A DNA stretch of 64,000 nucleotides from JBBRCE01 sp038205115 (GTDB lineage: Bacteria; Planctomycetota; Planctomycetia; Pirellulales; JBBRCE01), in assembly GCA_038205115.1 (NCBI GenBank), contig JBBRCE010000001.1, positions 62,001 to 126,000 of the forward strand. Direction: 5' to 3'. Below the pieces are notes generated by a model that made no database searches, was not told where the DNA came from, and saw only the letters and a list, made by a program, of their open reading frames with translations. Positions 44,185 through 54,172 of this stretch are shown one piece after another (positions within the stretch are counted from its first letter, which is position 1; every line of letters starts with the position of its first letter). The position numbers were made by a program, and so were the translations under genes.

Positions 44185-44793
44185 ATGTTGACCGGTTTCA
44201 TACTCGCGATCATGGTGGCCGTGGTGGCGTTCATGATTGCGGAAGGTTTGTGGAGCAACTTCATCATGTTTTTTAACGTGATGATGGCGGCCTTGGTGGC
44301 CATGAGTTACTGGGAACCATTGGCCGACAAGCTCAATCAACTGGAAGGTTCGTTCACATACTTCTGGGACTTTCTCTCACTCTGGCTGATCTTTGCGGTC
44401 ACGCTGGGCATCCTCCGCGTGCTGAGCGATCGGCTTTCGAACGTCCGCGTGCGATTCTTCAAACCGGTGGAGATGGCCGGTGGAATTTTCTTTGCACTAT
44501 GGACGGCTTGGATCGTCGGTTCGTTTGCGCTAACGTCGTTGCACACGGCGCCGCTGGCGCAGCACAGTTTTGGCGGCGATTTTCAGCCCAAGATCGACGA
44601 GTACATGTTTTTTGGACTCGGTCCGGATCGCAAATGGCTGGCCTTCAATCACTCGCTTTCTGAGGGTGCGTACTCCAAGTCCACAACCAATACGTTCGAT
44701 CCAGATGCCGACTTCGTGCTGCGTTACGATGATCGCCGCGCCCAATTCGAAAAAGAAGGCGACTTCCGAGTGAATCGGCCGAAATCAAAGTAA
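44185..44793 (+). CDS. CvpA-like membrane protein
   Basis: 202 residues with four membrane helices (about 2-22, 27-45, 67-86, 104-124) and a soluble C-terminus. The layout, short cytoplasmic loops and LxxxxxLSDRLSNVRVRF segment resemble the CvpA family, which is linked to colicin V production and envelope maintenance. The start is the ATG at 44185 after GGGAAG; the frame is open from a TTG at 44164. The C-terminal 75 residues are Asp/Arg/Lys-rich (FDPDADFVLRYDDRRAQFE). It follows the pseudo-ATPase after 60 bases in the same direction, so it is probably the third gene of that operon. The similarity is by topology and needs a profile search. Confidence 0.6.
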   Translation: MLTGFILAIMVAVVAFMIAEGLWSNFIMFFNVMMAALVAMSYWEPLADKLNQLEGSFTYFWDFLSLWLIFAVTLGILRVLSDRLSNVRVRFFKPVEMAGGIFFALWTAWIVGSFALTSLHTAPLAQHSFGGDFQPKIDEYMFFGLGPDRKWLAFNHSLSEGAYSKSTTNTFDPDADFVLRYDDRRAQFEKEGDFRVNRPKSK

Positions 44794-44841
44794 GCGGCTC
44801 TCTCGCATTTTCGTGGATGATTCTCGCGGCGTTTAACGCAG

Positions 44842-46083
44842 TCAATCGCCCCCAACACCGCCGCTGAACAGCAACTCCAGCGGATCGGCGGCCGAATGAT
44901 GGGGCAGTCGCGCCGTGAAAAGGCTGGCCCGTTTGCCCACCTGCAGCGTGCCGAATTCTTTTTCTCGGCCGAGCGCGCGGGCGCCGGCCATCGTGCCTAG
45001 CTTGAGAATCTGCTCGGGCGCAATGTCCGGATGGCTGGCGGCCACCTGCTGCATTTCCGCCCAAATGCTGAGGTCGGGATTCGACGCCCGGCTGTCGGTC
45101 CCCAGCGCAACCGTGACGCCAGCGGCCAAAAGCTTCTGCAGTGGATAGCGTGCGTGATCAAAAAAGCGGTGCGTGCGCGGGCAGTGAACCACCGCCATCC
45201 GCGCGCGTTGCTGAGCGATGAAGGCAATTTCTTCGTCGTCCAGATAGTTGCCGTGCACAACCAGCGAGCGATCCGCGGCGGCCAGCAGTCGTAGATAGTC
45301 CAGCACGCGACTGCCCGGGGCGATTGCCTCGGCATCCCAAGCCTGCAGATCGTCGAGCAACTTGCGAAATGGTCCGCCGCCGGTTTGCAGTAATTCCAGC
45401 TCTTCCCGCGATTCGGCCAGATGCATGGCCACTACGTCGCCCGGTTCGGCCAGGTTCTCGCAAATGTCGGCCAAAAGCTGCGGGTGTACGGAGTACGGCG
45501 CGTGCGGGCTGAAGCCAAAGCCCACCTCCGGAAATAGCGAATTGCGGCAGCCAGCCCAGGAGTACAGTCGCTCCATGCAATGCGCGACGCGATCTTCTCG
45601 CAAGCCAATGGCTTCCTGGCAAACCACGCTGGAAACTGCCAGCGCCGCGTCGGCGTAGGGATCCAGTAGCGCTTCGTACGACTCGCCATAGCCAACGGTT
45701 TGCGAAGAAATATCGCAGACCAGCGCCGTCTGCGTTTGTTCGCATTGCCACAACCCGCGGCCGATGGATTCGTCGGGCGGTAGCAGGCGGTTTGCGCGGT
45801 CGGCCATGACCAACCGAATCCAGTCCGGCAGCGCAATGCCTGGCATACCAAGCGGCTGCTGCAAATGGCTGAATTCCAAGTGTGTGTGCGCGTTGACCAG
45901 TCCAGGCAAGATCGCGACGTCGCCGAGATCTTCGACGGGCAAATCAAACACGTTGGGACCAACAGCCTGAATGCGCTGGTCGCCTACCGAATAGGTCACA
46001 ATACCGTTGGGGATTGGCGGGCCAGCCAAACTGAACAGCCAGCGGCCGCGGACGGCACGAAGTTCTGACGTTGCGTTCATCAC
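44842..46083 (-). CDS. amidohydrolase, probable aminodeoxyfutalosine deaminase
   Basis: 413 residues of the amidohydrolase superfamily (chlorohydrolase/deaminase branch). Metal ligands are H66 and H68 in PGLVNAHTHLEFS, with further ligands in FSPHAPYSVH, VVHGNYLDDEE and ALGTDSRASNPDLS (Asp). The last gene of a five-gene minus-strand block that begins with mqnA and mqnC. The futalosine pathway needs either a nucleosidase (MqnB) or an aminodeoxyfutalosine deaminase (MqnX) of exactly this fold between MqnE and MqnC, so that role is likely by context. SAH/MTA deaminase or another chlorohydrolase is possible. The start overlaps the upstream ABC permease stop by four bases. The assignment to MqnX is inference. 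Confidence 0.75.
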   Translation of the reverse strand: MMNATSELRAVRGRWLFSLAGPPIPNGIVTYSVGDQRIQAVGPNVFDLPVEDLGDVAILPGLVNAHTHLEFSHLQQPLGMPGIALPDWIRLVMADRANRLLPPDESIGRGLWQCEQTQTALVCDISSQTVGYGESYEALLDPYADAALAVSSVVCQEAIGLREDRVAHCMERLYSWAGCRNSLFPEVGFGFSPHAPYSVHPQLLADICENLAEPGDVVAMHLAESREELELLQTGGGPFRKLLDDLQAWDAEAIAPGSRVLDYLRLLAAADRSLVVHGNYLDDEEIAFIAQQRARMAVVHCPRTHRFFDHARYPLQKLLAAGVTVALGTDSRASNPDLSIWAEMQQVAASHPDIAPEQILKLGTMAGARALGREKEFGTLQVGKRASLFTARLPHHSAADPLELLFSGGVGGD

Positions 46084-48371
46084 GATTCCGGCAGCGGAGT
46101 GGCCGCCTGTTGCCGAATGGCGTCGTGCAGCACTTCTTCACGCGTTTTGGGGTACGCCAGTTTGTGAAACCACCACAGGACGCCAGCCGCGCCCGCGCCG
46201 CAAAGGACCAGCAGCGCGGGCTGATATTGCCAGCCAGCGGCCTCGCTGTAGCTGACAAACAGCCGCGCAGGTTGTCGATTAACCCACTCGCCGGGAGTCA
46301 TTTTAGCAATCAGCAGCGCCAGACTGTTGTGGACGATGTGAAAGCACACGCCCGGCAGCAGGCTGTTGCTTTGCACGGCGATGTATCCGATGACCACGCC
46401 AACCACAGCGGTGATTAGCGATTGCTGAATGGTGGCATGCGTCAGGCCAAAGAACACGGCGCTGAGCACGATGGCCCGCCATTTACTGCCGGTATGGCGA
46501 AAGCCAGAGAGAATGAAACCACGAAAGGCCAGTTCTTCGACCACCGCCGGCAACAGCGCCAAAACCGAGAGCACCAGCCAGAGATTTTTTTCGCCGAGGA
46601 TCAGCTCTTGAAGTTTTTGCGATTGTTCGGCAACCGCGGGATTGAGTGGGTAAAGCACCTGCACCAGCTTGCTGAACTGAATCACCAACGGATGAATCAA
46701 AAACGCCAGCAGCAGCGCAAACGGAATGCTCTGCCAACGCGGCGTTTTGAGCAGCAACGTCTCCCGCGGTTTGCGGGTGAGCATAACGGTCATGAGTAGG
46801 ACGGGCGTCAAGACGGCCGCCAATTGCAAAACGCCCGTTTGCGAAGCGAACTGCGCAAACGTGGTGGGCATCGTCACCTTCAGGCCGATGTAAAAACGAA
46901 TCACCAAAATCAATACGCCACACATGACCGCCGCGCCAATTGGCGGTGTGTCTTCGCGGTCGCGGAGCATATGCTTCATCCACAGACTCAAATCCAATCG
47001 TTCGCTCTCGCGGAACAAAACCGATTCGCTGTTGAATTGATCGATCGCCCAGCGCGTGGCCATTAGGCAGCAAAGCAGTGTTACCAGCGCCGTCGGAAAG
47101 ACATACGGCAGCGCCTGCCAGTAATTGCCTTCCAGCAGCATCCGCAACAGCAGCACCACATTGGTCACCGGAATCAGGCTGTTGCCTAAATCCATTTCCA
47201 TGCCCGGCAACATCGGCAGCATGACCAGTGGCATGGTGACGATCAGCAGCGGCATCAAATAGTATTGGCCTTCTTTAGTGCTGCGGGCAAAGGCGGCCAG
47301 CGCCAGACACAGCGCGCTGAACAGCGCGCTCATGGGAATCAGGGCAATAATCAGCCAAAACGCCACGTGCCACGACGGCAGCGCCAGAGGCATGTTCGGA
47401 AAGATCGGGCCAAGCTGTGTGACCACAAACGACGTGGTAATGCCCATGCTCAGCAAGTTCAATATTGACGTGATCATGCTGAAGATCATGATCGTCAGCA
47501 GTTTGCCGGTGGCGATTTCGCTGCGTTGGGCTGGCGAACTGAGCAGCGTTTCCAGCGTGCCACGTTCTTTTTCGCCGGCACAGAGGTCGACGGCCGGATA
47601 GAACGCACCGGTCAACGCCCAAATCAGCACGATGAACGGTAAAATCTTGGACCACAGCGCGGCATCGCGCCCGCCGGTGGCCGCGATGTCTTGCGGTTGC
47701 GGTTCGAAGGGCCGTGCGGCCAGACCTGGCATTTTGCTGTCGAGCATATTCTGCTGACCAATGGCCTCGGTCCAGCGTCGCAACACCTCCGCCACGCGCG
47801 ATCGAGCGAGTTGCGATTTCTCTTTGCCGGCATCGAACAGAATAATGGGATCCGGCACGCTTAGCGGTTTGTCGTTGGCCGTTGGATCGTCGGAAACTTT
47901 AACATCTCCGTGCAAACGTTTTTGCAGTAGCTCGCGGAATTCGCTGAGCCGCGAGGCGAAATCGTCGGGCAGGATGACCACCGCGTCGTAAACGCCGGCC
48001 CGCACTTGCCGCTCGGCAACGTCGTGCGCGTTGGCGGGCAAACTCTGCGGTTGCACATCGACCACCAGCAACCGTTTATCGGCCGGGCGGGCCAGCAGCG
48101 TTTCTTCGAAATGTCGCGAGGCAAAGACTTCCGCGCCTGCGGCCGTGACCGGTTTTTCCACCAGTCGCGGCGTTGCGGGCAGTTGATCGCCGCCGATCAG
48201 TAAGATTTTAGTGGGGTGTTCGCCACGAAACTGCGCAACCTGCAACAGGATGGTACCCAGCAGCGGGTAGAGCAACAGCGGCAACACGGCAATCATGAAC
48301 AGCGTGCGGCGATCGCGCAGTTGATCGCGCGTTTCGCGCATCAAGATCAGTTTGACGTTCGCCCAATTCAT
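46080..48371 (-). CDS. ABC-2 type permease fused to a CPBP (CAAX protease-like) domain
   Basis: 763 residues, inner membrane. N-terminal half: one TM helix (about 25-46), a large periplasmic domain, then a cluster of helices (about 240-480) with the NatB-type AGEKERGTLETLLSSPAQRSEIATGK motif, which contacts the ATPase. C-terminal part (about 520-730): more helices containing the three CPBP motifs VVEELAFRGF (E612, E613, R617), FGLTHAT and FHIVHNSL, the Glu/His metal site of intramembrane glutamic proteases. Likely a NatAB-type exporter with a built-in protease-like domain. The fusion is known in a minority of ABC permeases. It is downstream of its ATPase by 24 bases and overlaps the amidohydrolase by four. 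Confidence 0.85.
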   Translation of the reverse strand: MNWANVKLILMRETRDQLRDRRTLFMIAVLPLLLYPLLGTILLQVAQFRGEHPTKILLIGGDQLPATPRLVEKPVTAAGAEVFASRHFEETLLARPADKRLLVVDVQPQSLPANAHDVAERQVRAGVYDAVVILPDDFASRLSEFRELLQKRLHGDVKVSDDPTANDKPLSVPDPIILFDAGKEKSQLARSRVAEVLRRWTEAIGQQNMLDSKMPGLAARPFEPQPQDIAATGGRDAALWSKILPFIVLIWALTGAFYPAVDLCAGEKERGTLETLLSSPAQRSEIATGKLLTIMIFSMITSILNLLSMGITTSFVVTQLGPIFPNMPLALPSWHVAFWLIIALIPMSALFSALCLALAAFARSTKEGQYYLMPLLIVTMPLVMLPMLPGMEMDLGNSLIPVTNVVLLLRMLLEGNYWQALPYVFPTALVTLLCCLMATRWAIDQFNSESVLFRESERLDLSLWMKHMLRDREDTPPIGAAVMCGVLILVIRFYIGLKVTMPTTFAQFASQTGVLQLAAVLTPVLLMTVMLTRKPRETLLLKTPRWQSIPFALLLAFLIHPLVIQFSKLVQVLYPLNPAVAEQSQKLQELILGEKNLWLVLSVLALLPAVVEELAFRGFILSGFRHTGSKWRAIVLSAVFFGLTHATIQQSLITAVVGVVIGYIAVQSNSLLPGVCFHIVHNSLALLIAKMTPGEWVNRQPARLFVSYSEAAGWQYQPALLVLCGAGAAGVLWWFHKLAYPKTREEVLHDAIRQQAATPLPES

Positions 48372-48395
48372 GCTGTTCAGCGTAAGCCGGTGTTT

Positions 48396-49154
48396 TTAGT
48401 AAGCCGAGGCCAATTTTTCTTCGTGCTGCGAAATCAAACTGAAAAACAGTTCTTCCAGATCGGTTTGCTGGTGCCCTGCCAGAAGTTCCGGTAACGTGCC
48501 TTCGGCCAGGAGGCGACCGCGATGCACCACGGCGATGCGATCGCAGAGCTTTTCCGCCTCGCGCATGATGTGGGTTGAAAAAACCACGCACTTGCCTTGC
48601 GCGCGCAGATCGGCCACGGTCTGCAGCAGGGCGCGAGCAACCAGGACGTCCAAGCCCGAGGTGGCTTCGTCAAAAATCAACACTGGCGGATCGTGGACGA
48701 TGGCCCGCGCGATCGAGACCTTCTGCTTCATGCCGGTCGACATCTTCGAGCCAAGCAGATCGCGAATTTCGTTCATCTTCAGCCGCTCGAACAAATGCTC
48801 CATTCGTTCGCGGAGCGGTTCGGGCGCCATGCCGTACAAGCGGCCGAAATACTCGACCATTTCCCAAGCCGTCATGCGATCGTAAACTGCCGTGTTGGCG
48901 GACATAAAGCCAATTTGATGCCGCACCAGATCGGGTTGCGTCACGACATCCGCGCCGTTGATGGTGGCTTGCCCACTGGTTGGCCGCAAGATCGTGCTGA
49001 GGATGCGCAGCGCAGTGGTTTTTCCGGCGCCGTTGGGCCCCAAAAGCCCAAACACCTGCCCCGGTAAGGCGTCAAAACTAATGCCGTCCAGCGCTACGAA
49101 CTTGCCGCGCCGCAGGTCGGCATAATGTTTGGTCAAATTGCGGACATGAATCAT
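48396..49154 (-). CDS. ABC transporter ATP-binding protein, NatA type
   Basis: 252 residues, cytoplasmic ATPase partner of the permease/CPBP gene 24 bases downstream. The start is the ATG at 49154 (MIHVRNLTKHYADLRRG); the much longer upstream frame crosses the mqnC end and is not credible. Walker A GLLGPNGAGKTTALR (37-51), Q-loop region HQIGFMSANTAVYDRMTAWE, signature in NatA form MSTGMKQKVSIARAI (135-149), Walker B LIFDEATSGLD, and H-switch VVFSTHIMREAE. The D-loop reads DEATSGLD rather than DEPTSGLD. Adjacent to mqnC (120 bases). What it exports is unknown; sodium (NatAB) or a lipid/peptide are options. Confidence 0.9.
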   Translation of the reverse strand: MIHVRNLTKHYADLRRGKFVALDGISFDALPGQVFGLLGPNGAGKTTALRILSTILRPTSGQATINGADVVTQPDLVRHQIGFMSANTAVYDRMTAWEMVEYFGRLYGMAPEPLRERMEHLFERLKMNEIRDLLGSKMSTGMKQKVSIARAIVHDPPVLIFDEATSGLDVLVARALLQTVADLRAQGKCVVFSTHIMREAEKLCDRIAVVHRGRLLAEGTLPELLAGHQQTDLEELFFSLISQHEEKLASAY

Positions 49155-49273
49155 CGGGCGGCCGCCGAAGGCGCTGGGCATAGGCAGGCAAGCGAATCGT
49201 TCCGCTTGCGCGAGCGGCGATGCGTCTCGATCCGCCGTTGGTCGTAAACCAATACCGCTAAGCCTACCACATT

Positions 49274-50380
<1,107 letters not shown>

Positions 50381-51412
50381 ATTGCACTCCTGCTGGCGCC
50401 AAACCGAGACCGGCCGCCAGTTCGTAATAAAGCTTAAGGCCCGCTTGCTCGCGAGGACCAAAATAGAAATAGAGATTGTCTCGCAAATACGACAGGCATT
50501 GCGGCACGGTCAGCCCCAGCGCCGGCGCTTCGACTTCGGCAATTTCCGCCAGATGTGCCACGCCGGCATCGCGCGCCTCACCGAGCGCGGACTCAATGCC
50601 TTGCAGATCGACGCCGGCGCGGGCGGTCCACATGGCAAACACAAACGGCAGTTCGGACCAGCGATTCCACTGATCGCCCAGATCCCAAACCTCGGCGAAT
50701 TTGCCCGGCGGCGAGTGAATGGCGCGATCGCCAATCAGCAGCACCGCATCGGCGGACGTATCGGCCAACGTTGCGCCGATGGGCAATGTTTCCAGCCGCG
50801 GCTGTAGGCCAAACCGCTGCTTGAGCAGAATTCTGACCAGCGCTGCGCTGGTCCGCGAACCCTCGTCCAGCGCCAATGTGCGAATCTGCTGCAGCTTGAC
50901 GCGGCTAAACAACTTGACGCTCAAAACCGGGCCGCGGCAACCAATGCAAACGTCCGAGACGATCGAATAACTCGGATCTTGAAAGAATTCGATCGATGGA
51001 ATCAGCGCTACATCGAGTTGACCACTGGCCAAACGGTCGGCCAGCCGGCTCGGCAAGTCAAACACCAGTTCGGCCTGCGGCGCGCGCTCCGCCAGCCCGT
51101 AAACCAGCGGTTTGGTGTTCAGATAATTGACCGCGCCGACACGCAGCTTTTTTGGGGAGTTCATCGCAAATCGCCATCCTTTGCCGCCGGTCGTTGGGAC
51201 CGCTCGGCGAAAATCAACTGGGCCCAATTATAGGTCGTCGACAGGCGGGCCGCAAAGGCCGCCGGCACACTGACAACCGCAGGATTTTGGGCGAAGTTAA
51301 CGGCGGCAGACAGTCATCCGCGTACCGCGCGGTTCCGCGTGAGCACGTGGCAACCGCTACGGTCAGGCGCGGGCAATGATTCCCGTGGTAATGATTGCCG
51401 TGGTAATCGGCG

Positions 51413-51901
51413 CTAGGACTGCCCTTGCGGTATTTGTTGACGCTTTCGCACCAGGGTGCCAAACTTGCCTTCTTGGACCACTTCGCCAGCTTGATTCATC
51501 AGGCGACGATGCCAAACCACGTTGCCGTAGCGGCGGCTGGAACTGGTTTTCTCAATGACTTCCGTCTCAACGTGGACCACGTCGCCAAAGTAGATCGGCT
51601 TGAGAAACTTCCACTCGCTGATGCCCAAAAACGCCAAGGTGTCCATGCACGGATATTCGCTCGACATGCCAGCTAGAAATGACAAACCGAGCAACCCGTG
51701 GGCAACGCGTTTGCGAAACGGCGTTTCGCTGGCGAATTCTTCGTCCAAGTGAATGGGATTATAATCGCCTGTCAATTCGGCAAATTCGCGAACGTCGTTC
51801 TCGCGAATTTCACGCTCGGGACTCTTCCAAATGTTTCCGACGGAAACATCGTCAAAAGCCAAAGAATCGAGATAGGGCGTGGTATGAATGTCCGTTTTCA
51901 T
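51413..51901 (-). CDS. MaoC-like (R)-hydratase
   Basis: 162 residues, hot-dog fold MaoC/PhaJ family, which hydrates trans-2-enoyl-CoA or acyl-ACP. The catalytic Asp/His pair lies in FAELTGDYNPIHLDEEFA (about 38-55), the hydratase-2 motif. RVAHGLLGLSFLAGM follows. The start at 51901 (MKTDIHTTPYLDS) has GAGGAG eight bases upstream; the longer frame is not needed. Monocistronic in appearance. Fatty acid oxidation or side-chain metabolism are the usual roles; no partner dehydrogenase is adjacent. Confidence 0.85.
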   Translation of the reverse strand: MKTDIHTTPYLDSLAFDDVSVGNIWKSPEREIRENDVREFAELTGDYNPIHLDEEFASETPFRKRVAHGLLGLSFLAGMSSEYPCMDTLAFLGISEWKFLKPIYFGDVVHVETEVIEKTSSSRRYGNVVWHRRLMNQAGEVVQEGKFGTLVRKRQQIPQGQS

Positions 51902-52054
51902 CGCCGAACTCCTCACCTGAGATTCGAAGCGGCCGGAATCCTGATCAAATTCCACTGAGTCGCCAGCTTCCTGCTCGACTTTTTGCAAGTCGTCGAATCA
52001 AACGTTTATTCTAGCTCTTCCGGCTCAAAAAAGGCCAGATCAGTCGTTCAAGCA

Positions 52055-52747
52055 TTATTCGGAATTTGCGCGTCGAATTTCGTAAAGCCGCACTTCAATC
52101 GGCAAATGCTCCGTATTTACCGTAACAGATAAATTTCGACTGACCGCTAAATTCCATTGCTGGCAATCCGACCAAAAGCGCTCGGCGGAGCCACGCGCAG
52201 GGTCCGCCACCAGCGCCAGGCCACCGGGCGACAACGAGCGATCAATGGCCGCGACAACCAACGGCGAAAGCTGCGTCTCGTACAGCACATCGGCCGCCAG
52301 AATTAAATCCATCGAATGCAGATCACTGGGGTAGGCGCGCCAATCCACGAGCCGCGTCTGCGGAACGCGGAGCCCGTTCAAGGCCGCATTGAATCGGGTG
52401 AACTCCAAAGCTTCGGCGTAATAATCCGTGGCAATCACGTCGTAACCGGCCCGTAGCGCGGCCAGCGAAACCAAACCTAAGCCCGAGCCCAACTCCAAAC
52501 ACCGCTTGCCAGCCCCAGGCAGCGAGAGGACATGCCCTGCCAGCGCACGGGCGGCAGGCCAGATTTCTGCCCAGTATGGTAGCCGCTCGTCACGGAGAAA
52601 TTCCTCTTCGCTAATTAGCGTATCGGCCGAGCGCGGATGCACAATTTTCAGTTGTTTTCCCGGCAAGTCCACAACGGTCGTGGCCAGCTCAAAGCGCCGA
52701 CTGAGGTCGTCTGCCACATCTCGCCACAAAGAAAGTCCGTCTTGCAC
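52055..52747 (-). CDS. SAM-dependent methyltransferase, METTL/NNMT-like
   Basis: 230 residues, class I methyltransferase resembling the protein-lysine/nicotinamide N-methyltransferase group. PYWAEIWPAARALAGHVL (about 57-74) is the family N-motif. The SAM-binding GxGxG is CLELGSGLGLVSLAAL (about 82-97), followed by DVIATDYYAEALEF and LILAADVLYE (about 148-157). The start is a GTG at 52747, 37 bases after the stop of the lipoprotein gene on the same strand, suggesting one transcript. The methyl acceptor is unknown; a protein target is likely from the family. Confidence 0.75.
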   Translation of the reverse strand: MQDGLSLWRDVADDLSRRFELATTVVDLPGKQLKIVHPRSADTLISEEEFLRDERLPYWAEIWPAARALAGHVLSLPGAGKRCLELGSGLGLVSLAALRAGYDVIATDYYAEALEFTRFNAALNGLRVPQTRLVDWRAYPSDLHSMDLILAADVLYETQLSPLVVAAIDRSLSPGGLALVADPARGSAERFWSDCQQWNLAVSRNLSVTVNTEHLPIEVRLYEIRRANSE

Positions 52748-52784
52748 CCGGTTGATCCCTGCACTCGATGAAAAGGGGCGGCGG

Positions 52785-53204
52785 TCAGGGCGTGGTCGAT
52801 TCAGATTTGCTGCGGGTAAAAATCAAGGGCGACGTTTTCTTCCAGTTCATCAAAAAGCGATCTTCGCTCTCGAACTTGATTGACGCAATGTGTACGTCTT
52901 GCGAAACGCCAATCTTCAGCCGGCCTTCCGAGGCGTCGGCTTCCATCAGCCGCCAGATGCCTTTTATTTCCGTTGCCGATTGCGTCAACGGTCCCGACAT
53001 CACCGCAATGCCGCCGCGGCGTAAATCCATAGTGAGAATCACGGTTTCCGCTTTGGCTTTGCCCGCCGCCGTATGCACGTCGGCATCGCTCACTTGCGGC
53101 CGACCATGCCAAGTGCCGACCAGGCGAGTCGATTCGACGTCGCTACCGCAACCGGCGCAGAAGGTTAGCCCAAGCAGCGGCAGAATAAGCCTCCACGCCA
53201 TCAT
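52785..53204 (-). CDS. small lipoprotein of unknown function
   Basis: 139 residues. The start at 53204 (MMAWRLILPLLGLTF) gives a lipoprotein-type signal ending CAGC, with the acceptor Cys at 19; the -3 residue is atypical. The mature domain is beta-rich with WHGRPQVSDADVHTA near its start and regularly spaced hydrophobic strands (VILTMDLRRGGIAVMSG, IKGIWRLMEADA, LKIGVSQDVHIASIKFE), as in lipocalin- or calycin-like planctomycete lipoproteins. No named domain recognised. Followed by the methyltransferase gene. Confidence 0.6.
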   Translation of the reverse strand: MMAWRLILPLLGLTFCAGCGSDVESTRLVGTWHGRPQVSDADVHTAAGKAKAETVILTMDLRRGGIAVMSGPLTQSATEIKGIWRLMEADASEGRLKIGVSQDVHIASIKFESEDRFLMNWKKTSPLIFTRSKSESTTP

Positions 53205-53403
53205 GAGTCGAGCCGCCTGAAGTAAGTCGCAATGTCCACTGGCGCGGTTGAGAGTTCGCCCGGCAGACGAAACGTGATCGTGTACATGTTGCCGAATCGG
53301 CAATGTTCCAAGCATAAATCAAACGCTCATCAGTTGCAAAAGCCGCCCGAAAAACGCGATCTCGGAACGACGCGGCGTGACACCCAAAAGAGCGGCGACC
53401 GCG

Positions 53404-53787
53404 TTACCAGCCGTAAGTTCGACGGATCGCTTGTAAGACGACAGACGTGATGTCGCAACGTGAGACAGGCTTGGCCAGCACGCCGTAAATGTCCGCTTGC
53501 CGCGCTTGATCGCGAATCGCATCGTCCAAGCCGGCGGACAGTAAGATGCACGGCAGACGCGATCTCATTTGCTTGACGCGACGCAGCGTTTCTAGCCCTG
53601 TCAGCTTGGGCATGTGCATATCCATCAGCACCAAATGCACGTCCTGGCTGCTCAGAATCTCAAGCGCCTCTTCGCCATCGCCGGCTTGCAACGTCCGGAA
53701 CCCTTCAGGCTCTAGTACGCCGCACAACGTTTGGCGAAAGCCTACGTCGTCGTCGGTCACGAGGATTGATGGCAGCTTAATGAACAC
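53404..53787 (-). CDS. stand-alone response regulator receiver
   Basis: 127 residues, CheY-like single receiver. The acidic pocket is VTDDDVG (12-14), the phospho-acceptor is D56 in LVLMDMHMPKLTG, and the Lys is in YGVLAKPVS (about 105). A Ser replaces the usual Thr before the Ala in CILLSAG. No output domain. It lacks a histidine kinase beside it, so it probably receives phosphate from a distant kinase. Separated by a 385-base AT-richer gap from the divergent dnaE. Confidence 0.9.
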   Translation of the reverse strand: MFIKLPSILVTDDDVGFRQTLCGVLEPEGFRTLQAGDGEEALEILSSQDVHLVLMDMHMPKLTGLETLRRVKQMRSRLPCILLSAGLDDAIRDQARQADIYGVLAKPVSRCDITSVVLQAIRRTYGW

Positions 53788-54172
53788 GGTGCGAACTCGG
53801 TCCGGCGATGAAGAGTGTCAAATAATTCCTGGTTTTTTACGTTCGACACTAGCAGAGCAATCTTAGTACCAAAAATCAGATCAAATGGCCGCTGATGGCG
53901 TGGCGTCGCGCAAGTGTCACGTATGTAATAGTTTATAGTGCAATATTTTGGCACGGAAAAGACAGACTGGGCAGTCTGCGATGGCTGCAGCAGCATTTTG
54001 TAGAAATTTTCGCCTGCCAATACGGCACCTGCTGGAAGTTTCTCAGTAGTGCGTCGCACTTGCCCACCGGAGGCTGCACCGTCTGCTGGCGATCGGCTAA
54101 AATGGCGAGATCGCCCGGCAGCTTTGCGGCGCGATGAGTTACTCCAGGCAATTTTGCTGTCGAAGGATCGCC
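53788..54172. other. divergent intergenic region upstream of dnaE
   Basis: 385 bases between the receiver gene (minus) and dnaE (plus). The part 53815-53960 is AT-rich and likely contains both promoters. An AGTGTC/GACACT pair spans 53814-53850, and a CAGACT-GGGC-AGTCTG hairpin sits at 53963-53978. The region has no convincing gene. The AAGGA site for dnaE lies at its end. Confidence 0.45.
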
